Shown: positions 1-5,700 of the stretch, piece after piece
How positions within the stretch are numbered: position 1 is the stretch's first letter
How the letters are laid out: the number at the start of each line of letters is the position of its first letter
Assembly (NCBI GenBank): GCA_910579725.1
Contig: CAJTUD010000035.1
Location: 1 to 27,994 of the forward strand
Length of the DNA stretch: 27,994 nt
Reading direction: 5' to 3'
DNA from: an uncultured Oscillospiraceae bacterium
Lineage (GTDB): Bacteria > Bacillota > Clostridia > Oscillospirales > Oscillospiraceae
Made by a program: the position numbers and the translations under genes
Notes under the pieces: model-generated
What the model was told of the DNA's origin: nothing
What the model saw: the letters and a program-made list of their open reading frames with translations, nothing else
Databases searched by the model: none

Positions 1-2
1 CA

Positions 3-980
3 GAAAACATGGGCGAGGGGCTTGTTCTGCTGGATGGGAAAGGTGTCGTTTTAAGCATCAATCCCGCCGCGAGGACAATTTTTCATGCGGACAGTGCCTG
101 CGTTGGACAGGAATTTCTTGTGATAGACCGTGACCATACAATCAATCTTGCTGTTCAGACCGCACTGGAGAGAGGACATAGCGAAGTCCGCGCTGTGCGA
201 AATGACCGGGAGTATCAATTTGACATCAGCCGGATCACAGTGGACGGACTTACAGCGGGAACGGTGCTGCTGGCCTTTGATGTGACAGAACAGGCCGCCG
301 CAGAACGCAGCCGCCGGGAGTTTACCGCCAACGTGTCCCATGAATTGAAAACGCCCCTGCAATCCATCATGGGCAGCGCCGAGCTGTTAGAGAACGGCCT
401 TGTCAAGCAGGAGGATGTTCCGCAGTTTGTCGGCGTTATCCGCACAGAGGCGGCACGGCTGGTAACGCTGGTGGAGGACATCATTCACTTGTCGCAGTTG
501 GACGAGGGGATCGCACCGGCAAAGGAACAGGTAAACCTTCTGGAGCTGGCTCGCAGCGCGGCTTCCACTCTTTGGGAGCGGGCGGAGGAACGGCATATCG
601 GCCTGTCCGTTTCAGGCGAAAATCTGATGGTAGACGGAGTGCGGAACTTCCTGTATGAAATGTTCTATAACCTGATCGACAACGCCATAAAATACAACAT
701 AGACGGCGGCAAGGTGGAAGTTACTGTTTTAACAGGTGATACTGCCGCAACTGTTTCCGTGAAAGACACCGGGATCGGCATTCCACCGGAGTACCAGGCC
801 AGAGTGTTTGAACGGTTTTTCCGGGTGGACAAAAGCCGCTCCAAGGCTTCCGGTGGCACCGGGCTGGGGCTGTCGATTGTCAAGCATATCGCGCAGTATC
901 ATCACGCAGAAATCAAATTGCATAGCGGGAATGGACGCGGGACCATTATTGAGATTTTGTTCGCCATAGGGGAAATGTGA
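3..980 (+). CDS. PhoR-like sensor histidine kinase, 5' end outside window
   Basis: This is the cytoplasmic part of a two-component sensor kinase. The frame is open to the window edge (codons for Glu-Asn precede the first Met at 9), so the true start and any membrane sensor domain lie upstream. Numbering from that Met, residues 1-95 form a PAS-like domain. The HisKA box follows with the phospho-acceptor His111 in ANVSHELKTPLQ. The ATPase domain has an N box (NLIDNAIKYN, about 221-230), a G1 box (DTGIGI, 253-258) and a G2 box (GTGLGL, 283-288). All motifs needed for autophosphorylation are present. The layout fits Gram-positive PhoR/WalK-type kinases, and its response regulator would be expected just upstream. 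The signal sensed cannot be told from this part. A strong terminator follows, so this is the last gene of its transcript. Confidence 0.93.
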   Translation, partial: ENMGEGLVLLDGKGVVLSINPAARTIFHADSACVGQEFLVIDRDHTINLAVQTALERGHSEVRAVRNDREYQFDISRITVDGLTAGTVLLAFDVTEQAAAERSRREFTANVSHELKTPLQSIMGSAELLENGLVKQEDVPQFVGVIRTEAARLVTLVEDIIHLSQLDEGIAPAKEQVNLLELARSAASTLWERAEERHIGLSVSGENLMVDGVRNFLYEMFYNLIDNAIKYNIDGGKVEVTVLTGDTAATVSVKDTGIGIPPEYQARVFERFFRVDKSRSKASGGTGLGLSIVKHIAQYHHAEIKLHSGNGRGTIIEILFAIGEM

Positions 981-1016
981 GATTTGTGCCTTCTGCTTAG
1001 GGTTTGGCTAACTACA

Positions 1017-1055
1017 CAGAGGACAGCATCTACAAGGTGCTGTCCTCTGCCTTTA
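1017..1055 (+). terminator. Intrinsic terminator after the sensor kinase gene
   Basis: A perfect 12-bp stem (CAGAGGACAGCA at 1017-1028 with TGCTGTCCTCTG at 1038-1049) encloses a 9-nt loop and is followed by CCTTTAT. It lies 37 bases after the kinase stop codon. The U-tract is short, but stem strength and position support a terminator. Confidence 0.75.
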
Positions 1056-1083
1056 TGTGGGGTAGTATTGAATAACGCTGGTA

Positions 1084-1227
1084 TCATGGGAAAGGAAACA
1101 TTGCGTTTTTAGGGTGAAAATATCCTTGACAAATGTCCTCTTGATTCACGATGCTGTTTGAATCGCCAGCCCGGTCATCCTCCTGACTGAGCCTTCCATA
1201 TAAAACATTGAACTTTTGGCTTGCCAT
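1084..1227 (-). pseudogene. Truncated large serine recombinase (N-terminal 47 codons)
   Basis: A start codon at 1227 follows a very strong ribosome binding site (AAAGGAGG, 5 bases away). The reading begins MASQKFNVLYGRLSQEDD and continues with GDSNSIVNQ. This is the typical N-terminus of large serine recombinases of the Tn4451/TnpX type found in Clostridia mobile elements. The serine in YGRLS is the expected nucleophile. After the VNQ codons (near 1138) similarity stops, about ten unrelated residues follow, and the frame ends at 1084. The rest of the resolvase domain, the recombinase domain and the zinc ribbon are absent. The gene is cut rather than frameshifted, because no continuation is visible in any frame toward the kinase gene. 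It lies at the downstream end of the mobilization operon, the usual place for such a recombinase. Confidence 0.8.
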
Positions 1228-1250
1228 TTTTACCTCCTTTTCCTATGGGG

Positions 1251-1290
1251 CAAGCCGGTACGGTAACTGACACTATACCGCACCGGCTTG
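1251..1290. repeat. 40-bp imperfect palindrome upstream of the recombinase remnant
   Basis: Positions 1251-1265 pair with 1276-1290 in 14 of 15 positions (outer arms CAAGCCGGT and ACCGGCTTG, inner arms CGGTA and TACCG) around a 10-nt loop. It lies between the TnpW-like gene and the recombinase ribosome binding site, on the same transcript. No T-run follows on the minus strand, so a simple intrinsic terminator is unlikely. It could be an operator, an attenuating mRNA hairpin, or a recombinase binding site. Confidence 0.6.
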
Positions 1291-1308
1291 TGAAAGTCTA
1301 CTGAAATA

Positions 1309-1581
1309 TCAGGCGGGGTGGGATTCTTTTGCCAGCTCTGTGTCGATGAGCGCCAGCAGCTTTTCTGTAGGCGTTGCTGACGGTTCCCCGGCAAAGACAG
1401 AGGTGACGTGGAACACCCGGCCTTCGATCAACATCTCCCGGTCCCATGTGGAATCTGTCTGTGCCGTATCGGTGAAGATGGTGTCCACGCTGCCATCTTC
1501 CATCCGTTTGACCGTGGCGGCCTCTGGCCGGTATGTCCCCAGCATTCCAGTGCTGATATATTCTTCAAATTCCGTTCTCAT
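1309..1581 (-). CDS. Small mobile-element accessory protein, TnpW-like
   Basis: This 90-residue protein has its start set by a clear AAGGAGG site ending 6 bases before the ATG. It begins 14 bases after the relaxase stop, so it is cotranscribed with the relaxase. The C-terminal half (REMLIEGRVFHVTSVF, then TEKLLALIDTELAKE) resembles the small TnpW-type proteins encoded beside relaxases and serine recombinases in Clostridia elements. These have a short beta-strand region followed by a helix and no known biochemical activity. There is no signal peptide, membrane segment or cysteine motif. The family assignment rests on pattern and context only; a conserved protein of unknown function is the safe reading. 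Confidence 0.7.
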   Translation of the reverse strand: MRTEFEEYISTGMLGTYRPEAATVKRMEDGSVDTIFTDTAQTDSTWDREMLIEGRVFHVTSVFAGEPSATPTEKLLALIDTELAKESHPA

Positions 1582-1594
1582 AGAAATCCTCCTT

Positions 1595-2869
1595 CTACAT
1601 GGTCTGTGTCATGCCGCGATATTCCTCGTGATCATCCTCTGCGTGACCGTGGGCAATTTTCTTCTCCCTCTCTTTCTGGCGGGTCTTGCGATCCGTATGA
1701 GTTGGAGCGGTATATGCCGGAGCTACATCCCCAAGGCTTTCAAGATTGTGACCGAGCTGTACCAAAGCACGGCCAATCCCACCAGCACTGCCGGAACCAT
1801 CAGCCACGCCCAATTGGGGCGCGGGAGGCTGATATGCGGGAGCGAGAAACGCCGCTCTTTCTTCCTCCCAGCCTGTTGGAGCAGTTCCCGAATGGCGGAT
1901 ACATCCTGCGCCAGCGTCTTCAACTGCGGCGGCTGTGCTGGCGGTTTCAGTTGGGCGAGAAGAGAGTTCTGCTCCTTTATAAAATGGTGCAGATCTATGA
2001 TCCAATCCAACAGGTTCCCCCACTCCTCCTCTGTCAGCCGCCATTCCGGCGGAGGAGTTGTCTGACGCATATTCCGCTGGCGCAGTTCGTCCAGCGATAA
2101 AGGTCTCTCTGATTCCAAACTCATTTTCCATATTCTCCTTCAAATATTTTTCGTCATGGAGCCTGTCGTCCCGACACCGCTTTCCGTCAGGTGTGGTGTA
2201 GGTGATGTTCTTCCGGGAATCCTGCCAGCGGACGTCGTAGCCCTCGCTCCGCATCAGCAGAATAAACTCGTCCCGGTTTTCAGCGCACCGCATACACTCG
2301 TCGATCACATTCATCAGAAGAAACTTCCAGCTCTCCCCCTTGGCTGCAACATGATACTCGGCAGAGGTCATTGCCCCTACCTTTTTCTCTTGCTCCGGCT
2401 GGAATACCGGCAGGCCGAACTCCGCACAGACCCAGTCGTTGCGCTGCCGGAGTTCGGACAGTTCCTTCTCGCTGATATGGAGTTTCTTACCATCCTCCAA
2501 ACTGACGCTGTTGATAATGAAGTGAGAGTGGATGTGGTCACGATCCGTGTGAGTGCAGACCAGCACCTCCCGCCCCTCGAAATACTCCGCCAGCTTCAGC
2601 GCGGCGGCATGGGCGGCGGTGGGACTGACCTCCTCACCTTTCGGGAAGGACTGCACCATGTGGTAGAACATTCTGCCATCCTCTTTGTGGTAGAGCAGCT
2701 TGGTCTGGAGGAAGTCATCGTAGACGCTCTCCGGGCGGCAGTTGACCCCGCTGACCAACTGCCGGTCGCCCCACCGCGTTTTCTCGTCTCGCTTGACATA
2801 GCGCATGGCGGCTCCCATGCCGCCCCGGCTCTGACCTCTGGGATAATTTGTAAAATTGATGATGGCTAT
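1595..2869 (-). CDS. MobA/VirD2-type relaxase (mobilization nuclease)
   Basis: The relaxase nicks one strand at oriT and stays covalently attached while DNA is transferred. The protein of about 424 residues starts IAIINFTNYPRGQSRGG. Tyr24 in MRYV is a plausible nucleophile. Residues 107-116 (HTDRDHIHSH) are the metal-binding histidine motif, followed by FIINSV. Family members begin Met/Val/Leu-Ala at the position where this gene has an ATA codon (2869-2867). That ATA sits 5 bases after GGGAGGCGAGG and overlaps the mobC stop as ATAG. If ATA is not used, the first ATG in frame is at 2818 and the first beta strand would be lost. The C-terminal third is low in complexity and carries a nested gene in another frame. 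It ends in a charged tail (RKTRQKEREKKIAHGHAEDDHE). It follows mobC and precedes the TnpW-like gene. Confidence 0.88.
   Translation of the reverse strand: MAIINFTNYPRGQSRGGMGAAMRYVKRDEKTRWGDRQLVSGVNCRPESVYDDFLQTKLLYHKEDGRMFYHMVQSFPKGEEVSPTAAHAAALKLAEYFEGREVLVCTHTDRDHIHSHFIINSVSLEDGKKLHISEKELSELRQRNDWVCAEFGLPVFQPEQEKKVGAMTSAEYHVAAKGESWKFLLMNVIDECMRCAENRDEFILLMRSEGYDVRWQDSRKNITYTTPDGKRCRDDRLHDEKYLKENMENEFGIRETFIAGRTAPAEYASDNSSAGMAADRGGVGEPVGLDHRSAPFYKGAELSSRPTETASTAAAVEDAGAGCIRHSGTAPTGWEEERAAFLAPAYQPPAPQLGVADGSGSAGGIGRALVQLGHNLESLGDVAPAYTAPTHTDRKTRQKEREKKIAHGHAEDDHEEYRGMTQTM
1723..2124 (-). CDS. Small membrane protein nested out of frame in the relaxase gene
   Basis: This 133-residue open frame lies wholly inside the relaxase 3' region in a different frame. 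Its ATG at 2124 is preceded by AAGGAG at 2140-2135, 10 bases upstream, which supports real translation. The product begins MSLESERPLSLDELRQRNM. It has an amphipathic helical middle (LTEEEWGNLLDWIIDLHHFIKEQ, split by charge; then LAQDVSAIRELLQQAG) and a basic patch (RKKERR). It ends in one strong hydrophobic segment (WAWLMVPAVLVGLAVLWYSS), so it is probably anchored by its C-terminus with the bulk in the cytoplasm. The arrangement recalls mobB nested within mobA of IncQ plasmids, where the nested product helps present the relaxosome at the membrane. That role is inference; no family is assigned. Confidence 0.68.
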   Translation of the reverse strand: MSLESERPLSLDELRQRNMRQTTPPPEWRLTEEEWGNLLDWIIDLHHFIKEQNSLLAQLKPPAQPPQLKTLAQDVSAIRELLQQAGRKKERRFSLPHISLPRPNWAWLMVPAVLVGLAVLWYSSVTILKALGM

Positions 2870-3183
2870 TTGCCTCGCCTCCCCTGCTCCTGGAGACCCC
2901 GGAGAACGGCGCTGATGTCCGCCAGTTCCCGCGCGGTGCGCTCCAGATCCACAGTGGTGATGCGACCCATGTTCGCCAGGACCGTCAGACGGTTGAGATT
3001 GTTGCCGATGGCCCGCTGCTGTTGCAGAACTTCTTTCAGGCCGTCCATCACCACGATCTGCCGCCCCAGGCAGCAACGGATGACGTACTCGCTCTGAGAC
3101 ATCCGGGCCTGCTTTGCGTTCTGCTTGATAGCGGCCAGATTCTCGGATGCAATCCGGATACTGAATGTGGCGTCCTTTTTCAC
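2866..3183 (-). CDS. mobC: MobC-type relaxosome accessory protein
   Basis: This 105-residue protein starts at a GTG (3183) preceded by GGAGG five bases upstream. The longer frame upstream runs through the hairpin region and is not needed. The N-terminus (KKDATFSIRIASENLAAIK, then SQSEYVIR) looks like a ribbon-helix-helix DNA-binding fold. The C-terminal half (RAIGNNLNRLTVLANMGRI) is the diagnostic segment of the MobC family. MobC proteins bind oriT, help open the DNA and stimulate relaxase nicking. The stop codon overlaps the presumed relaxase start, so the two are translationally coupled. The hairpin cluster directly upstream is the likely binding site. Confidence 0.88.
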   Translation of the reverse strand: MKKDATFSIRIASENLAAIKQNAKQARMSQSEYVIRCCLGRQIVVMDGLKEVLQQQRAIGNNLNRLTVLANMGRITTVDLERTARELADISAVLRGLQEQGRRGK

Positions 3184-3208
3184 GCTGTCCTCCGTTTCTG
3201 AAAGTGGG

Positions 3209-3299
3209 TGCGGGCTTCCGCCCGCAAAATGTGTTTGGCAGGGCTGGGGCTTCGCCCCATGTCCAGACAAACGCGATGCTTGCCCCATCTAAAGATGGG
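3209..3299. repeat. Three tandem hairpins upstream of mobC (candidate oriT part 1)
   Basis: Three short perfect inverted repeats follow one another: TGCGGGC/GCCCGCA at 3209-3226 (4-nt loop), TGGGGC/GCCCCA at 3245-3259 (3-nt loop) and CCCATC/GATGGG at 3284-3299 (4-nt loop). Read on the mobC strand, the first has a GGAA loop and the second a GAA loop, so they would be very stable in RNA or single-stranded DNA. They lie just before mobC, the usual place for oriT in MobC/MOBP systems. No nic site could be identified from sequence alone. The remainder of the gap (3300-3460) holds no gene that I recognise. Confidence 0.6.
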
Positions 3300-3460
3300 C
3301 GTTTTCCCGTCCCTGTGCCCCCGTCCGTTCTCCTCGAAACCGGCAGCTTCCGGCAGTCTGGCCCACAAAGGCTCAACGTGGCCGATTTCTCCAGTTGTGG
3401 ACACTTCCCCGCCCCAGTCATTGAACGCCGCACAAACGGCCTCACAGGGCTGGACAGGAG

Positions 3461-3534
3461 ATCGAGCGACAGGCACATTGAGTGCCTGCGCTCGATTAAA
3501 TTGCGCACAGGGGCTCGATGCCCCTGTGCGCAAT
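3461..3534. repeat. Two long hairpins sharing the GCTCGAT sequence (candidate oriT part 2)
   Basis: Hairpin A: 3461-3476 pairs with 3482-3496 over 15 bp with one bulged A (3469) and a 5-nt loop. Hairpin B: 3500-3514 pairs perfectly over 15 bp with 3520-3534 around the loop TCGAT. The 7-mer GCTCGAT occurs in the 3' arm of A (3490-3496) and across the loop of B (3513-3519). It is complementary to ATCGAGC at the 5' end of A (3461-3467). The loop of B could therefore invade A. Hairpin B also encodes the last residues of the ATPase, and A begins at its stop codon. A role in oriT, in a replication origin, or as an mRNA structure between the ATPase and mobC is possible. Confidence 0.6.
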
Positions 3535-4566
3535 CTGGGCATCCGTACCTACAGGGTCGATAGTGCCAACAGTCGGGAGACCGGACGAATCGGCACTTTC
3601 GACACTATGCAGTTCAATGATCCGCTTCCCGTTGCTCCGGCGAGTGGTAGCGGCGATGCCGATTTCTCTTAGAGCATCAACGTTTTGCAGGATTTGACGG
3701 GCAACTTTCTTCGGCGTAATGCCCGCTGTTCCGACAGGGTCGATCCTGTTTGACAGCTCGGTTGGAGTGCCGGTAAAATCCGGAGTGGATTTCAGAAGTG
3801 CAGAGAGAAGAAAAATAATTTTGCTGTCACGCTGCTCACCTTGATCATAGCTGTCTGCAATCATCTCCCAAACATTATCACTGTTACGCTCCAAAGAAAT
3901 TTCCCGATACTCGATATCCCGGCCAATACAAAACAGCTTTGCTCGGTTACTACTGTGGCTGCTATTAATCAAAGTGAAACTGCTGTCCACCGCACCGCTG
4001 ATTGCAGTCGTACCGGAGATGCGGTTGAATACATTGTCGGACGGTTCTTTCCTCAGATGATGGACCAGAAGAATGGCGATTTGATGCTCATCAGCAATCT
4101 TCTTCAGCACGGAAAGGTCACGGTAGTCGTTGGCATAGGTGCAGTCATAGTTGCTGCAACGGATCATTTGCAAGGTGTCGATGATGACGAGAACTGTGTC
4201 CGGATATGTGGAAACGAAGCGATTCAATTGCTCCTCTAGGCCGTGGCCAAGCGTATTGCACTCGGTGCAGAAGTGGACGTTTGCCGGGGCATCATCCGTG
4301 ATTTCAAAAAGTCTGTTCTGGATACGAAACTGCGAATCCTCCAGGCATAGGTAGAGAGTAGTTCCTTGTTTCACAGGCATCTTCCAGACCGTTTCCCCCT
4401 TTGCCACCGTGACGGCAAGCCAAAGTGCCAGCCAGGACTTTCCTGCCTTGGGAGAACCAGCAAGGATGTGCAGCCCCTGAGAAAGCAGCGTGTCCACGAC
4501 AAAGTTCATTGGCTGCAGCGGCTTGCTCATGAGCGTTTCGCCGCTGATCGTTTGTAATTGTTTCAT
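3496..4566 (-). CDS. RepA-like AAA ATPase of the mobilizable element
   Basis: This 356-residue RecA-fold ATPase has its start fixed by an AAGGAGGG site 4 bases before the ATG at 4566. A 41-codon upstream extension would run through the promoter. Walker A is GSPKAGKS (37-44), Walker B is VLVIID (125-130), and LLVHHLRK (about 167-173) is the following conserved strand. This matches the AAA_25/RepA group, which includes hexameric replicative helicases such as RSF1010 RepA. Its place upstream of mobC and the relaxase fits a helicase or replication protein for the excised element. The last 15 or so residues (after VGTIDPVGT) are encoded by a perfect hairpin and may not be part of the conserved fold. 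A single-gene promoter with a perfect -35 box lies upstream. Confidence 0.82.
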   Translation of the reverse strand: MKQLQTISGETLMSKPLQPMNFVVDTLLSQGLHILAGSPKAGKSWLALWLAVTVAKGETVWKMPVKQGTTLYLCLEDSQFRIQNRLFEITDDAPANVHFCTECNTLGHGLEEQLNRFVSTYPDTVLVIIDTLQMIRCSNYDCTYANDYRDLSVLKKIADEHQIAILLVHHLRKEPSDNVFNRISGTTAISGAVDSSFTLINSSHSSNRAKLFCIGRDIEYREISLERNSDNVWEMIADSYDQGEQRDSKIIFLLSALLKSTPDFTGTPTELSNRIDPVGTAGITPKKVARQILQNVDALREIGIAATTRRSNGKRIIELHSVESADSSGLPTVGTIDPVGTDAQIAHRGIEPLCAI

Positions 4567-4659
4567 GAAGCCCTCCTTTTTGTTGTTGACAGAGATATGC
4601 GGCTGTGGTAGACTGCTTTTTGATATCCAATTTATTTTTTGGATTTTATCGATGCTGCC

Positions 4660-4689
4660 ATAGTAACATAGTTGCACCTGTTTTGTCAA
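4660..4689 (-). promoter_or_regulatory. Sigma-A promoter of the ATPase/mob operon
   Basis: TTGACA (4689-4684) and TACTAT (4665-4660) are separated by 18 bases on the minus strand, upstream of the ATPase start. The -35 box overlaps that of the divergent promoter, so the two may compete. Confidence 0.55.
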
Positions 4690-4710
4690 GACACATTTTA
4701 AAAATATTTT
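4683..4710 (+). promoter_or_regulatory. Candidate promoter of the DUF6076-like gene
   Basis: TTGTCA (4683-4688) and TATTTT (4705-4710) are 16 bases apart in an AT-rich stretch. The ribosome binding site AGGAGG lies further down at 4723-4728, a few bases before the ATG at 4733. Confidence 0.45.
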
Positions 4711-4732
4711 TGGATACTTTGTAGGAGGCTTT

Positions 4733-5668
4733 ATGTGGAACTATAAAATGCACTTTCTAGAGGACGGGGAGTTCTTTGAGTACGATACTTTTGGAGGTCA
4801 AGGTTCCACTGCTGCGCAGATAGCTCTGCCTTATCTGGAGAGCCTGTTGAGTTTTCTGGAGATGGACTGCGCGGAGTGGGAGCCATTGATCCAGCAGACT
4901 TGCGAGGATTTGAAGCAGTTTCTTGCTACAAAAGACGCATACACCGACCAGATGATGCGGGCACTGGGTAAATTGAGCGAGAAGCATGTTTACTTTAAGC
5001 TGCTGTATTTGCAGTGGTTCTGGCGCAAAGCCAGCGGAAGCATAGAACCCGGGATGGCAGAAGAAATGCTCCAGCTTCCGGAACAGCTTTCGCTATGCCA
5101 GAAACAGGCGCAGAAATTTGTGGAGAATATTTTGGATGTTGATCGGGTTGATAGAGACATACAGAAAAATGTCAGAGCGAACTATGTTTTCGACCAGCCC
5201 CGTGATGCGGACCTATTCTGCTTCAAGCCAATCCCGGTTAGCTTCGGGCCGGTGGGCGAGGATGACTGTGGCACAATCCTGTATCCGAATACTATCCGTG
5301 ACCTGATCGACTTTTCTCTGCGAGATTGCGTTGCAAAAAGTATTCCCGTCCGCCGGTGCAGGAACTGCGGCAGGTATTTTCCTATCATTGGCCGGATCAC
5401 AGCGGAGTATTGCAGCAGGCCGAAGCCCTCCGGGAAGCTCTGCCGGAATATTGCTCCAGTACAAAGGTGGGCGAAGAACAGCAAGAAGGATCTGGTATTC
5501 AGCGAGTACCGCCGGGAGTATAAGCGGCACTTCGCCTGGATCAAGGCTGGGAAGATTTCAGAGGAACAGTTTGCAGCCTGGGCGAAGCAGGCCAAGGCGA
5601 AAAAGCACGAGTGCGATGCGGAGGAGATTTCGCTGGATGAGTTCAAGGCGTGGCTGAAGGATGCCTGA
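4733..5668 (+). CDS. Element-borne protein with a C-terminal four-cysteine motif, DUF6076-like
   Basis: This 311-residue soluble protein is transcribed away from the ATPase and starts after AGGAGG. Residues 1-150 are mostly helical and acidic. The C-terminal third has CRNCGRYF (Cys209, Cys212), then YCSR (Cys227) and LCRN (Cys237). This C-x2-C-x14-C-x9-C layout suggests a structural zinc site. A basic tail follows (WAKNSKKD, then RREYKRHFAWIK). The pattern resembles the uncharacterised Firmicutes family DUF6076, often seen on mobile elements. There is no enzyme motif, signal peptide or membrane segment. A DNA- or RNA-binding or regulatory role is possible because of the zinc motif and basic tail, but nothing in the sequence settles it. 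It ends 32 bases from the trpA stop, so it marks the right edge of the element. Confidence 0.7.
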   Translation: MWNYKMHFLEDGEFFEYDTFGGQGSTAAQIALPYLESLLSFLEMDCAEWEPLIQQTCEDLKQFLATKDAYTDQMMRALGKLSEKHVYFKLLYLQWFWRKASGSIEPGMAEEMLQLPEQLSLCQKQAQKFVENILDVDRVDRDIQKNVRANYVFDQPRDADLFCFKPIPVSFGPVGEDDCGTILYPNTIRDLIDFSLRDCVAKSIPVRRCRNCGRYFPIIGRITAEYCSRPKPSGKLCRNIAPVQRWAKNSKKDLVFSEYRREYKRHFAWIKAGKISEEQFAAWAKQAKAKKHECDAEEISLDEFKAWLKDA

Positions 5669-5700
5669 CTTTTTAGAAAAATCTGTATATCATACAAACA

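Noticed and set aside
1340..3097. Plus-strand open frames opposite the mob genes
   Set aside because: They are antisense to relaxase and mobC, with no motif or ribosome binding site. The nested minus-strand frame 1723-2124 was kept only because it has a good site and a membrane segment.
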